Positions 28,455 through 40,614 of a stretch of DNA of 64,000 bases are shown here, piece by piece. Below the pieces are notes generated by a model. That model worked only from the letters and a program-made list of their open reading frames with translations, was not told the DNA's origin and did not search any database. The position numbers and the translations under genes are program-made. This DNA comes from Gossypium raimondii (lineage: Eukaryota; Streptophyta; Magnoliopsida; Malvales; Malvaceae), in NCBI RefSeq assembly GCF_025698545.1, contig NC_068576.1, positions 50,068,390 to 50,132,389 on the forward strand. The letters are read 5' to 3'. Numbering within the stretch: position 1 is the stretch's first letter; each line of letters starts with the position of its first letter.

Positions 28455-31400
28455 TCAATCAGCAGGAACTGTGCAAAGCTGACCGTGTCCAGGATTGTGC
28501 TCCAATGGATACATTGTTGTGCCTTTCACAAATTTTTGATGGTCAACAGCAGCCTTTCTGAGACTAGAGATCGACATATGTTTCCTTTTAACTTGCTTCT
28601 TCAATATCGAGCACGAACTAAGCAGATCTTCAGATCCAGCTCCAACCCTCCTGCAGAATTTATTAAAGAGTTTTACACTGGAACTTGCTTCTTTAACTTG
28701 CATTTATTACATTTTCAGGAACACAACCTTAAGCTGGAATACTTAGTTACCAACTTGTCATTATATCAGAATTTATCTAATCACACTGTGCTAAGCACTC
28801 TCTTAACATTAAACGCCATAAAAGACTCTTGAGAAACAATATGCAAATGCAGACAGGAGTTAACATTTTTACACTCTGTTAGTGTGTTTTGTGTAGCTTC
28901 TATGCAGTTTCTCTAATCTCAAAAAACACTGATGAGTCAAATAGGTGCTTTTAGAGATGAACATCGAGCTTTTGCAAAAGCTGAAAAATGAGATTTCAGA
29001 AGCTTGCATGATAAAAACTGAATTCAGTAGCAAATGACCCATAACAGGAGCAATGATATCTTTGTTCTATAGTAGCTTAAGGTTAGTAGTATATTCTCAA
29101 ACATTTGTTTAGCGGTTAGATCCATTATCATCACAAGCAAGTCCCCAAAACCATGAGCAAATCATGTGTCGTACAACATAGCCTCTGAATTATCACCTAT
29201 TATTAATTACTGTAAACGGAAGCAAAGGAAATAGTACCTCAACAATTTCTCTGATGCAATTCTAGCAGCTCTAATAGCACTTTGACTTGGCACCCACTTC
29301 ACAGCTCGGTTTGGATCCGACCGCATAGGAGAATGGATTTTGATTAGCTTAAAAAGATCAGATAAAAGTTTGTCAAAGATATTGATATCTCAAGACTAAT
29401 TGTGAAAGGATTGTAGGTACATCAGAAAAAAAGTAAACGAGATTTTGCGTCTCTTCCTACTAATAGTCATACAAAACAGAACTTCTCTTATTATTAACTC
29501 AAAAGACCAAATCCACATAAAGATTTCAATGTGAGAGAGGGAGAGAGAGCATACACCCAAACACTCCATCATCTGGTAATAAGCCCTGCCATGCAAAGGT
29601 GTGTGGCCTTTCCGAGATTCTGAGAAATATCTAGTCCTGGAAGAGCATCAAAATTTTTTTTCGGTCACATAAAAATAATTAAATTGTTAAGTTGCGAAGA
29701 AAAATAGTTAAAAGGAAGAGTACCATTCTTTATAACCCGGATCCACAGTGAAACCATACATATCCACCGAATCACATATAGAGAGAGCAAATTCAAGAGC
29801 CTTAAGCCCTGTCCCTTTTGCAGCTGAACCAAAGGATGCACCTAGCATGAGATATACAGGATTTCTTATTGGAATGTCCTGCATAAAAAGAAAAAGGGAA
29901 GCCCTTTTAAGTTTATTTCAGAAGAAGGGGGAAACCATGGCAACAAAGATAAAAGACATCCCCCAAAATTCCATCTGTCAGTTTTAAGCCATTAATACTT
30001 TCAACAACAGTCATGCACATGTTTCAAATATAATGGATGTGGTTAAGCAGTCCATTTTTCATAACAAACTTCACAAGTTTTAGCAGGAACAACAAGATAT
30101 TCTTTTGTATCATTTTGGAAGCAAAAATGATAGGCAACATGCCCATAGCCCTAAGAAACAACTATTTCTGAGCCATTAATGAAGTTAAATCACAGGTCGA
30201 TAGACATATATTAAGAGAAATATCATAATCAAAGAAAGAAACTAGATGGAATATACTAACCAGAATCATCTGGTTCATAATGTCATGAATTGTAGTTTTG
30301 ACTATCAAGACCTCCTGCCTTGTTTCTATAAAATTCAAAAACATAGCATACTTTCAGAATTATGGAAGCATAAAAAGTAAAGAACAGCAACAATGTCAAT
30401 ACCATCTAACTCTACAACTTTATCAAGAGCTTTGGCAGACCCTCTGTTAAGAAGCCGAAATGAACTTTTCTTGCCCACATATTCTGTATAGTTCTGCATT
30501 GAACATTTCAACATATGAAAAAATTGTGAGAGAAATTAATTAGGAAAAAGTGAAAGCTTTATGACTGCAGCTCAACCTCAATAGGGGCACCATTCTCTCT
30601 AATGACAACATCATAGCTATCTATCTCTTTCCCAAACCTCGTTTTGAGAAGATCCCCAGAGTTGCCTATAACAGCACACCGGCCAAACTGCCTTGGAACA
30701 TAAGGGGGTGTTTCAGGGAGGACAAGTGAAAGCTTTTCCATGCACAAAGTTCTATTCTTACAGTTGTTCCTATAATACAGAAAGAAACTCCATAAAACTT
30801 TGCGCAGCTACATTGTATCTAAGTGACACGGCCTAATAATCCAGCATATGAAGTATATCCTTTTTAGACAAGATATCAAAATAATCAGTATTTTCACAAA
30901 ATTCCTTTCTTAACCTTATTTATGTTATAAATGCATACAGTAAATAAAAGCAACTATTTCAAATGCTACATTCACAAAAACCAATACTCACAGAAGCACT
31001 CCTTTATTAATCCTCCGCCATGCGTACTCCTCCCAACCATTTGGTAAAGCATCAATGAACTCCCTAGTGAGTATTGTAGTACTATTCCTCACCTGACCAA
31101 CAAACTCGCTAAATAAGAATCAACAGTAAAGAACCATAAAAAAAAGCAACACATTATACCAACAAAACTCCAAACCGAATGCAGAAACAAATAGGGAAAT
31201 CACCTGTTCCCATGTGGCAACTGCTTCACAAAGATTAAACTCAAATGATAAGCCTTCAACTTCTCCAGTTTTAGGGTCCTTCTGTTTACATAAATGAATT
31301 TTTCAATCAACAATACTACTCAAAAAAATCGCCATCGAGTAAAATGTAAATTAATAGAATTGTTAAAACAGAAACCTACCCATTTGGAGTCAGTGTCGCT

Positions 31401-31762
31401 AGGATAGGTTAGTGTTACTTGGCAATAATCTTTACCACTTATGGCTTGTAAACCTAATCCATTTTCAGTCTGTATGAAATGCAATAAACCAAAATATACC
31501 ATTAAAAAGAACATAAAAGCACAACACAAAATCAAATTCGATTTTATTTATAAAAAAAAAAGAGAGAGAGAGAAAGAAGAAAACATCAATTCCACAAGAA
31601 TTCCAACACATCAACACATTTCTTAAAAAAATGAATGTACCCAAATTAATATTACTGACCACACACTTCTTAAAACCGCTTTGCAGAGACTGCAGTGCTT
31701 GCCAATCTTCATCTGTCAGCTGATAATTCCCATCTACAAAATATAAAAACAGAAATACAAAT

Positions 31763-31819
<57 letters not shown>

Positions 31820-31917
31820 AGATACGTACAATGAGTGGAGAGTCCAGTGATGTAGATGATAATGGCTGAGAAACCAGAGACTAGAGTCAGCAGAAAACCC
31901 AACTGCAAAATCTTCAT
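28455..31917 (-). CDS. SIA2: GT29 sialyltransferase-like protein (SIA2 type)
   Basis: Type II Golgi membrane protein of glycosyltransferase family 29. Twelve minus-strand exons: 31830-31917, 31660-31733, 31380-31469, 31204-31281, 30992-31092, 30577-30769, 30403-30493, 30261-30325, 29724-29878, 29555-29636, 29238-29347, 28455-28650; phases close and give 440 aa, the same as Arabidopsis SIA2 (At3g48820, recalled). The signal anchor is at 7-25. The L-like motif includes [18 protein letters not shown] (173-190) and RENGAPI. The S-like motif is around 266-305 ([17 protein letters not shown], then [10 protein letters not shown]). The VS-like region is [17 protein letters not shown] (323-339). Plants are not known to make ordinary sialic acid, so the donor or acceptor may be Kdo or another acidic sugar; the substrate remains unresolved. 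Related genes affect pollen germination and tube growth. Intron 1 is only 96 bases and mostly an AC repeat. Confidence 0.96.
31765..31818. repeat. (GT)27 microsatellite inside intron 1 of the GT29 gene
   Basis: Twenty-seven perfect GT units on the + strand, read as AC in the transcript. It starts about 11 bases after the intron 1 donor (31829) and fills over half of the 96-base intron. Confidence 0.96.
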
Positions 31918-34779
31918 TTAAAGGGGCTTTTGAGAGATAAATAATGGGAAATAGTTGTTGGGTTTACAATGTTCATTCAATGGAAAACAAGGATTCTGTA
32001 ATGAATCTGAAGAAGCAAATCCCAGATCGATTTTCCCCAGCAAACAGCGTGTGAAAAGTGATCATAATAATTGAATTAAAATAAAATGAGTCGTCGAATC
32101 TAATCTAAACGCTGCGTAATGGAGGCCCAAATGGATTTAAGGCGGTATTTGGTTGTTGGGCCACTGCTCAAAATTCCGTCCTAAAGTGAGCAGAGTGGGT
32201 TTTTGCAAAAAGCCTAATTCATGGTAAATGGGCTTACAGTAAAGCCCTTGACCTAGAATCAACTTATTTGGGCCCTAAGTTTTTTTTTAACAATCTCATT
32301 CTAAACATATCTGTTATTTTTTACACAATGTTTAAAATTATTCATAGCCCTACTCCAACTCAACCCAACCCAACCCATTAATAGGAAGATAATACGCTTT
32401 AGCACACTTAAACCCACGTCCTCCTACATTGACAACAATACCCATGCCAATTGAATTAAGACTCAATCGACCCTTTGACACTAAGTTTAATAAATGAGAA
32501 AATAATATATTTAATGCACATATTATATTTGTATCTAAAATTTTGATATAAAAATGAATTAATACAAAAAATATTAAACATATTTTTCCGATTAAATTTT
32601 AAATCAATTAGTATGCTTGATGTTACAATAATTAAGAAATATGAATTTAAATACATATAAATGTATATTTTCATGGGTAGGTATTACTTCAATAATTCAT
32701 GATTTTTTAAACTTTTTATCTTATATTTGACTTTTCACTTTCCATATGCAAAAGTTGGTATTAGATGCAATACCATAGGTCAAATTATTGTCAAGTGTTC
32801 AAATACATGAATTATTGAAAACAAGTTATATAATGATGCAATAAAAGTTGATATCTAGAGATTAAAAAAAAAAATCTCAATTTGTTTGTCTCTCATACAT
32901 ATATATGTTCTATATTCTAACATCAACCACATAAAAGTTCATAAATTATTAATATTATATCAATCAAAAAACGAATGAAACAGTGCACAAGCAAAAGTCG
33001 ATTTCACTGTTTTATTGAGCAAACAAGTGTAGTCTCTTTCATGGAGGCATGGGCACCAACCCTAGGAAGCAACTTCTTCTATGTCGCCTTCGCATTAAAT
33101 CTTTATATAAACACCGGCCACCCCTCCGGAAATGAAACGTGGCATTACCGTCGTTATTTTAGAATTATAGTTCTCTCTAGTGTTTACCGTACCCGCAACT
33201 ACGAAGTGAATCTCGTTTTCATGGTATACGTTGGACCACCATCCTTTGCTGTTCCCCGTCAAATATTTGACTGCATGGTCGACGTCTTCACCCATTTCAT
33301 GATGTGCTTTGCATGTGAAATCTCTCGGAAGGGGTGGCCCATTAATGTCTAACATTGAATGTTGCATGCAAAAACACTGTACCTTGATGGATGAATCTCT
33401 CAATCATCATTCGTTTTCGATTTGGATTTCATTGCTGAGCCATAACAGGCCCATCATGTAAGTAAAGATTGATCTTCCCTTTGTGGGGTAATTGTCTGTT
33501 TTTATGCTTATTTCTGTCTAAAAACATCGTGGCTGTGTTGCCAGCTTGCTGAGAAAATGCTTTTTGTTTTCTAAATGGTTACAATGTAACAAAACCTTCA
33601 TGATATATAATATTATAATTCATATGCATATGGTTTTACAGAGATATTTCTTCTGCTTTGAATTCAGACACGTCCGACAGTGGCTCAGATTGTTGAACAT
33701 ACACAATGCTCGATCACTATGCTTCAATCCTAAAACCGAGTTTAACCTGAAAAAAACTTAATCCACCCCTTACTCGAATTTCATTGCTTCAAAGTTGATG
33801 TGAATTTATTTTCTAAATGGATAAATGGTGCAAATAAATAAAATGGAGCTGATCTTGCAAAAATATATATACATATATGTATATATTTTATGATAGAATA
33901 AACCCAAGACCTTTGAAGTAGAACAACATGTTTGAGTACTATAATATTACTCGTTTTACTCTTCCAAAACCAAGATCTATACGTTGATTAGTGGTGAAGG
34001 AACAACATTTTTGAGTTTACATGAAGTAGAACAGAGGCGGCCTGATGAGTGGGAAAGGAGAATTCCGAACTTCAACTTAAGTCCTGTTATAAGCCTATAA
34101 AATTTTATTTACATTGATGCATAATTGGAACTAGTTTAAAAGACAATGAACTTATTACTTTATGAAGATCATTTGCTTATTATCTATTACTTTTCCAATG
34201 CACTGATGAAATTACTCAACAAGTAATTTGCAAAGATGAGCGTAAAATTTTCTGGAGATTATTTGACATTGATAGCATCATATTTTGAGCGTATTCAAGA
34301 ACGTGGATATTTTTACAGTATTAAGCTATTTATGAAAACTTAAATCACATTGAAAGTCTTGTTCACATCATTGCTTAGCTTGACTCCAGCAGGAATTATA
34401 TTCATAATGAGTTGCTAAAATCTTCATTTGGTCAAAACATTCCAACTAAGAAAATTACAACAGCCGATGAAATATTCCGTAAGTTGCAACTGATTGTATA
34501 TTTTGTAAGTGGCATTAATAGAATTCTTCCTTGGTTGCCAAACGAAAACATCAACCATCAAGGGGAGGCAAGGCAAGGCTAGCCCATAGGTATTTCACAT
34601 AATGAACTCTTGGATTGGAGTTTTGGAGAACAGTGGAATAGAAAGCTTTCGAAGTATGGTTTTCTGATTTGGAGTAGTCTAGAGAATGGCCTTGCAATAA
34701 CTAAAGGAACTCCACTCATTGATCAGATTCCCAGTCAAAAACTCTACTATTAGAATCGATCTTCCGCTGCCCTTATTTA
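31918..34779. other. Intergenic, no confirmed gene
   Basis: Includes the promoter side of the GT29 gene (minus strand, upstream of 31917). A less AT-rich island at about 32975-33430 has overlapping ORFs on both strands and a TATATAAA-like box at 33102-33110, but no recognisable protein. The stretch near 34400-34780 may be the degraded 3' end of the LINE that follows. Confidence 0.4.
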
Positions 34780-35800
34780 CCAAAAAAAAAAGATTGAAAT
34801 CTCTATCTTCTTCAATTTCTTGACAACAAGAGCATGAATGCCAAAAAGTTCCTCCAAATCACGATTATAGGCAGTTACAAGTAGGGCTAGAAGGCAATAA
34901 TTATTTTGACATTGTGGTTGTATTTGGTGTTGGCTAAGGGGACTCATGCCAAAAACTAATATCTTCAATGTTGTAGCGTTAGATCCACTTAGTAAGTAGT
35001 GCTTGATTCTAGAAATGTAGTCTAATTAGTTTGAGCCCTCCTTGCACTGCAAATTTATTCCAATTTGGTTATAAGTAACTTTCTCTTATTTCACACATCT
35101 TCTCTGAAAAAATCTCTCATGAGTTTATCTAATTGAGTTTCCACCATTTCTGACATCTTAAATAACATGTAAAATAGTGATAAGCTCACAATCCCCGACT
35201 TAATCAAAGTCAGTAGACCCCCTAATGAAGACATCTTAGCCTTCGAACATTGAACATTTACAACACATATATTAACCATTTTTGCATCAAACCCAGACAT
35301 GGCCCGTAAACGACGAGTTTCCTCTTCCACTTCACACACACACACAAAAGAAAGATATCCGCATCCCGTTTTCAAATTTAATACCCTTAATGAACTTCAT
35401 CTACACCGCTTTAATCTTTATGAATTACAACACTCAACGCCTCAGCAATCAAATCAAAATGCAAAGGCCCACTCAACATTATCGTAGGCCTTCTCAAAGT
35501 CAGTCTTGAATGTTGAACCTTTCAACCCCTTTTTCGTAGCATGTAATGTATGGTTCCATTTGCGATCAATGAGCTATGAAGAAGCTGCCCACCAAAAGTC
35601 TCCTTGATGACTTTGCCCATTACAAACTTTTGCAATAATTTTATACAGAGACAACCAGTTGTATTCATTAAGGGAAATGGGCATCTTGACCTTCAAGATT
35701 AGCATCATAAAAGAGTGGTGGACTCACTTGCATATAGATCCCCCATGAAAGCCATAATTTCTCAATTAAGGAACTCCCGATATGTTTGGCCAAACTTCAT
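34780..35800 (-). mobile_element. Decayed LINE (non-LTR retrotransposon) reverse-transcriptase fragment
   Basis: Read on the minus strand, short similarity blocks occur in the order of a plant LINE reverse transcriptase. Around 35640-35700 is an 'FRPISL..YKIIAK'-like block, broken. Around 35470-35520 is FKTDFEKAYDNVEW, the conserved KxDFxKAYD motif. Around 35110-35250 is LGGLLTLIKSGIVSLSLFYM followed by KLMRDF, matching the thumb-side 'GGRxTLIKSxLSxLPxYxMSLF..LxxxQRDFLW' region. Around 34960-34990 an 'ALLTKWIWRY'-like block follows. Frames change repeatedly and stops are common, so it is dead. Endonuclease and the poly-A end are not visible. It lies immediately 5' of the copia insertion. Confidence 0.72.
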
Positions 35801-35843
35801 ATTGAACCCGCCCGAGAACTCCTGCTCAAGATATTTGATGTTG

Positions 35844-35848
35844 CAATC
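35844..35848. repeat. Left target-site duplication of copia element 1
   Basis: CAATC directly before the 5' LTR; repeated at 40615-40619 after the 3' LTR. A 5-bp duplication is standard for copia integrase. Confidence 0.88.
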
Positions 35849-36017
35849 TATTAGGGTTAATAATAAGTCAGTAATAATAGTCAGTTAATTAGAGGGTTAG
35901 TAATCAGTTAGTCAGTTAGTCATTATTGTTAGTTTTGGTATCTCTCCATTGTATTAAATACTAGTTGGTTTTCTAATGAATGATAAGAGAGGTTTATTTT
36001 CTGATATGATATTAACA
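35849..36017 (+). repeat. 5' LTR of copia element 1
   Basis: 169 bp from TATTAGGG to ATTAACA. It contains a GTTAGTCA/CAGTTAGT repetition present twice here and once in the 3' copy, which explains 8 bp of the length difference. Confidence 0.9.
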
Positions 36018-36032
36018 TGGTATCAGTGCTAG
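36018..36032 (+). other. Primer binding site of copia element 1
   Basis: TGGTATCAGTGCTAG begins immediately after the 5' LTR. TGGTATCAG matches the 3' end of initiator methionine tRNA, the usual copia minus-strand primer. Confidence 0.82.
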
Positions 36033-36082
36033 AAAATTTTCGTGGGGTTATTTGATAAGTTTTCTTTCTCTTTTCTTTTCTC

Positions 36083-36880
36083 ATGGCAGATGAAACAGTG
36101 CCCAATGGTGGTACACCACATCATTCCTCTAATGTTGACGGAGCAGATAATACACAAGGCTCTCATAGCATGGCTTCACAACCGGTTCATTATTTTACCA
36201 AACACGATACGATTAAACTTGGGGAACATAATTTCTTGTTGTGGAAACGTCAAATCTTGTTGATTCTTGAAGGTTATGATCTTGATGGGTTTGTTCTTGG
36301 TACAACGCCAATTCCACCCACTCATATATCCGACTCTGATGGACAATATGTTGATAATCCATCTTTTCGGCTTCACAAGAAGCAGGACAAATTTTTAGCC
36401 TCCTGGCTGATTTCCACGGTGACAACTGAAGTTCTGGAGCATCTTCCGACGGCGAAGACTAGTTCTGATATTTGGAGTAGCATCGAGAGAATATTTGGGG
36501 TGAAGTCCGGTGTTAAGCTTTCCAGCATGCGTCATGCGTTATACTTTCTCAAGAAAGGCAGTTTTTCTGTTAAAGAGTATTTGGCCAAGGTGAAAAGTCT
36601 CAGTGATAGTTTTACTGCTGCTGGTAATGTTGTTAGTGAGCACGAACAAGTAAGTATCGTTCTTGCTGGACTTTCATTAGAGTTTGAGTCGGTTCAGGTA
36701 GTTGCTTCTGCCACGACAATGTCTCTTGAATTGTTGACTGAGATGCTTTTAGACTGTGAAGCACGACAGTTGGCTTCTTTGATTGATGTGCCCTTGCAAG
36801 CAAATTTGGCAAATCATCAGAATGGGGATAATAGTGCACGATCTAGACAATCTAATCCTCCTAAATGTGGTCATCAATAA
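36083..36880 (+). pseudogene. Copia element 1 gag region
   Basis: A 265-codon ORF starting 66 bases after the 5' LTR. It holds the copia gag (UBN2/retrotran_gag-type) fold with YFTKHDTIKLGEHNFLLWKR near residues 37-56, W-S-IERIFG and KEYLAKVKSLSDSF further on, and ends at a stop (36878-36880). The same frame continues beyond the stop to a zinc knuckle at about 36968-37020 in which one of the expected cysteines is Tyr (CQLYGKIGH). The stop and the altered knuckle indicate inactivation. Confidence 0.85.
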
Positions 36881-37116
36881 TGTAGATATGGCCAACGGGG
36901 ACAAGGACGAGGTTGGTCGCGTGGTAAACCTCGTGGTGCAGGACGTCAGTGGTCTCGATCCAGACCACAGTGTCAATTGTATGGCAAGATTGGTCACTTG
37001 GTTCAAACGTGTTATCATCGGTTTGATGAGACTTTTTCAGGGCGCAATTCTAGTCAGCCGATGGCAGTGAATTATCATCAGGTTCAAGATCAAGGAAATT
37101 CTCATCATGTTAATCC

Positions 37117-40100
37117 TTGTTCTCATTTGTCTTCTCTTGCAGCTCTTTGTGTCAGACTACTGTTTCTTCTCATCCTGGCCCTCGTCAGTGTTCATCTCCT
37201 GCTCCCGATCATTCGTGGTATCCAGACTCCGGAGCCACTAATCACATCACTCCTGATGTGCGTAATCTCTCAACAGTAACTTCATATACAGGTACACGGC
37301 GAGTCTCTATGGGAGATGGTAAGGCTGTTTCGATTGCTAATGTTGGATCCCCCAGCATGAAGGCTGGTCATAGGCTGTTGCACTTAAAGAATGTTCTTCA
37401 TGTTCCTGATGTTTGCAAAAACTTACTGTCTGTTGGTCAGTTTACCCGGGATAATTCTGTGTATTTTGAGTTTCATCCGTTGTTTTGTTTTGTGAATGAT
37501 ATTTGAACCAGGAGGACACTTCTAGTGGGCCGCATACATGATCGTCTCTACAAATTTAATACTTCTCAGGTGCTCTCAAATAATGATAGTCAGTCTTGTG
37601 GGTCGACAATATATGCTACTCAAAGTGTGTCTCCATTTATAATATGGCACAATCGACTCGGACACCCTTATAATTCTGTCCTAGTGAATGCCTTACGTAC
37701 TTGTAATATCTCTTTTCCAAGAACTGATATGTTGTTTTGTTGTTCAGCTTGTCAGCTAGGCAAAAATCATAAATTGCCTTTTCCCTCATCGACAACCATG
37801 TATTCATTCCCTTTTGAGTTAGTGAAATCAGATGTTTGGGGTCCTTCTCATTTGAAGTCTAATAGTTGTGCTTACTATGTCTCTTTTGTGGATATGCATA
37901 GTCGATATACCTGGGTGTATTTTGTCCAGTCCAAATCCGATGTTTTCAAGTGTTTTCTTATGTTTCACTCAATGATTCAAGTGCAATTTGGTTGCTCTAT
38001 TAAACAACTACAAACTAATTGGGGAGGTGAGTATTGATCGGTCTCCAAAGAGTTGTCTCGTCTTGGTATCCTACATCGGGTTACTTGCCCGCATACCTCT
38101 GAGCAGAATGGGGTAGTCGAAAGGAAGCACAGGCACATTGTTGACATGGGTCTGACTTTGCTTGCGCAAGCTTCACTACTGTTAACCTTCTAGACTCATG
38201 CGTTTGCTCATGCAGTGCACTTAATAAATAGGCTTCCCACTCCTGTTCTTCAGCAGAAAAGCCCATATGAGGTATTGTACAAGAATCAACCTATGTATGC
38301 TCATCTTAAAGTTTTTGGATGTGCATGTTTTCCAAATTTAAGGCCTTATCAGAATCACAAGCTTAACTTCCGGTCTCGACAGTGTGTTTTTCTTGGAGTT
38401 GACAATAGTTACAAAGGTTACAAGTGTATAGATCCGGATGGGCATATTTTTATCTCCAGACATGTTGTTTTTAATGAAGAATTGTTTCCCTTTGAAAAGG
38501 GAGATTTCTTTCATTCTAAGTCTATTCAGACTACTTCTCTACATCACAAGTCTGTTCTTCCAATGGTGATGGGTACAGGATCCACTTCATCCATTCCGCC
38601 GATTGTAGAACATGGTGCTTCTCCTCCTTTGGTATCATCTAATAGACAGTCGGCGTCATCTCATGAGACTAGGCGTTCTCCAATGTCAGGTTCTTCATTT
38701 GTCGTTCGTCATCCTTCTTCTTTTGCTCAACAGTCCATGTCATCTAATGAAACACGGTGTGCGTCATTAAATGGTACTTCAGCTATTGTTCCTAGTCAAC
38801 CTATTATGCCTATGAACGTTCATTCAATGCAGACTCGGTCCAAGAATGGGATCTTCAAACCTAAGGTGTTAGCCACAGTTCTAACAGAAACCGAACCTGT
38901 TTCCATTCTCGAAGCTTTTCAGAGCCCTGCCTGGTCAACTGCAGCTCATACTGAGTATCAAGCACTGCTTGCAAATCACACCTGGGATCTTGTTCCACTA
39001 CCTGAAGGGCGTCGAGCGGTCGGTTGCAAGTGGATTTTTAAAATCAAAAGACATGATGATGGCTCAGTAGCTCGGTATAAAGGTAGGCTAGTGGTAAAAG
39101 GCTATCTTCAGGAGGCTGGGGTTGATTTTCAAGAAACCTTCAGTCCAGTAGTCAAGCCAACAACCATTCGGGTTGTCCTAGCTTTAGCTGTCTCAATGGG
39201 GTGGTCTCTTCGCCAAGTTGATATAAACAATGCTTTCCTTAATGGAGACTTACATGAAGAAATATACATGTTACAACCACCGGGGTTTGAGCAACATGGT
39301 TCCAATGGTTAACAGTTGGTTTGTCAATTGAAGAAGGCACTCTATGGGCTTAAGCAGGCGCCACGAGCTTGGTTTCACAAACTCAGAAGTTTTCTTGAGA
39401 ATGTGCAATTCACTAGCTCGAAAGCTGATAATTCTTTGTTTGTTCGAAAATCAGGTTCTCAACTTCTATATGTCCTTATATATGTCGATGACATCATTGT
39501 GACAGGGACGAATTCACAAGAAATAGACAGTTTTGTTAAACAGCTCGATGATCAATTTTCACTCAAAGATTTGGGGAGGTTGAGTTACTTCTTAGGCATC
39601 GAACTCAGCTATACCAAGGATGGAGTTTTCCTCAGTCAACGAAAATATATCCTTGATCTTCTTGCACGAGTGTCCATGGATAGATCAAATGGTTCACCTA
39701 CACCCATGACGACGACTTGCCATTTGACAGCTACTGGAAGTAACCCTATTGAAGATACTCGTCTATACATAAGTTTGGTTGGCGCATTGCAGTATGTAGT
39801 CATAACAAGGCCAGACATAGCATTCTCGGTTAATAAATTATGTCAATACATGCATAAACCAACAGAACAACATTTTAAAGCTGTTAAACGGATTTTACGG
39901 TATTTGAAAGGCACCTTGGACCATGGTATCCAGTTGACTAGATGTCGAAAACTTCTGCTCGAAGGGTTCTCTGATGCAAGATGGGGAGTTGATAGCGATG
40001 ACCGACGTTCCACGTCCAGTTACTGTGTTTTTCTTGGAGGAAATCCGGTTTCCTGGGGTTCGAAAAAGCAGCAGGTAGTCTCCCGTTCTACAGTCGAGGC

Positions 40101-40434
40101 GGAATATCGAAGTCTTGCTCATGTCTTCACTGAAATGATTTGGATTCAGTCACTTTTATCTGAGTTAAGAGTCACACTTAAAGGCAAAGCGTTGGTATGG
40201 TGTGATAGCTCGGCTGCTGTCGCAGTTGCTGGGAATCTGGTGATGCATTCAAGGTTCAAACACGTGGAATTAGATCTTTTTTTCGTTCGAGAGAAGGTTG
40301 CACAAGGGTTGTTTCAAGTTGGCCATGTTCCTAGCCATGATCAAGTTGCAGACGTATTGACAAAACCACTATCTGCAAATTTATTTCACAAGTTTCGAAC
40401 CCGACTTAAAGTTTTTTCTTGTACTAACAAGTAG
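37117..40434 (+). pseudogene. Copia element 1 pol region (protease, integrase, RT, RNase H)
   Basis: One frame, shifted from gag, carries all pol domains with in-frame stops at 37504, 38035, 38191 and 39310. Protease: DSGA at 37225-37236 is intact. Gag-pre-integrase zinc region: WHNRLGHP to CSACQLGK, about 37640-37765. Integrase core: SDVWGP (about 37830), then QTNWGGEY at 38011-38034 where the catalytic Asp position is Asn (38017-38019), and the Glu in VERKH (about 38113-38130). Reverse transcriptase: [20 protein letters not shown] near 39022-39084 and YVDD at 39481-39492. RNase H: EAEYRSLA near 40096 and WCDSSAA near 40198. The last ORF ends at 40434, 23 bases before the 3' LTR. Confidence 0.9.
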
Positions 40435-40457
40435 AGAGAGTTGAGTAGTATGAGGAA

Positions 40458-40614
40458 TATTAGGGTTAATAATAAGTCAATAATAATAGTCAGTTAAGAG
40501 GGTTAGTAATCAGTTAGTCATTATTGTTAGTTCGGTATCTTTCCATTGTATTAAATACTAATTGGTTTTCTAATGAATGATAAGAGAGGTTTATTTTCTG
40601 ATATGATATTACCA
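40458..40614 (+). repeat. 3' LTR of copia element 1
   Basis: 157 bp from TATTAGGG to ATTACCA, preceded by a short purine run (TGAGGAA) as a weak polypurine tract and followed by the CAATC duplication at 40615-40619. Confidence 0.9.

Larger units (their letters stand above)
35849..40614 (+). mobile_element. Ty1/copia LTR retrotransposon, complete structure, coding region broken (element 1)
   Basis: A 4766-bp element with two short LTRs (169 and 157 bp), a primer binding site, gag, protease, integrase, reverse transcriptase and RNase H in copia order, and a perfect 5-bp target duplication (CAATC). Hand alignment of the LTRs shows about five substitutions and three small indels (3, 8 and 1 bp), so the insertion is fairly young. 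LTR ends are TA..CA rather than TG..CA. Coding disruptions make it non-autonomous. Confidence 0.93.

Noticed and set aside
31465-31917. 150-codon ORF with a Thr-His repeat
   Set aside because: It begins with the true exon 1 of the GT29 gene but then reads the intronic AC repeat; splicing at 31829 removes it.
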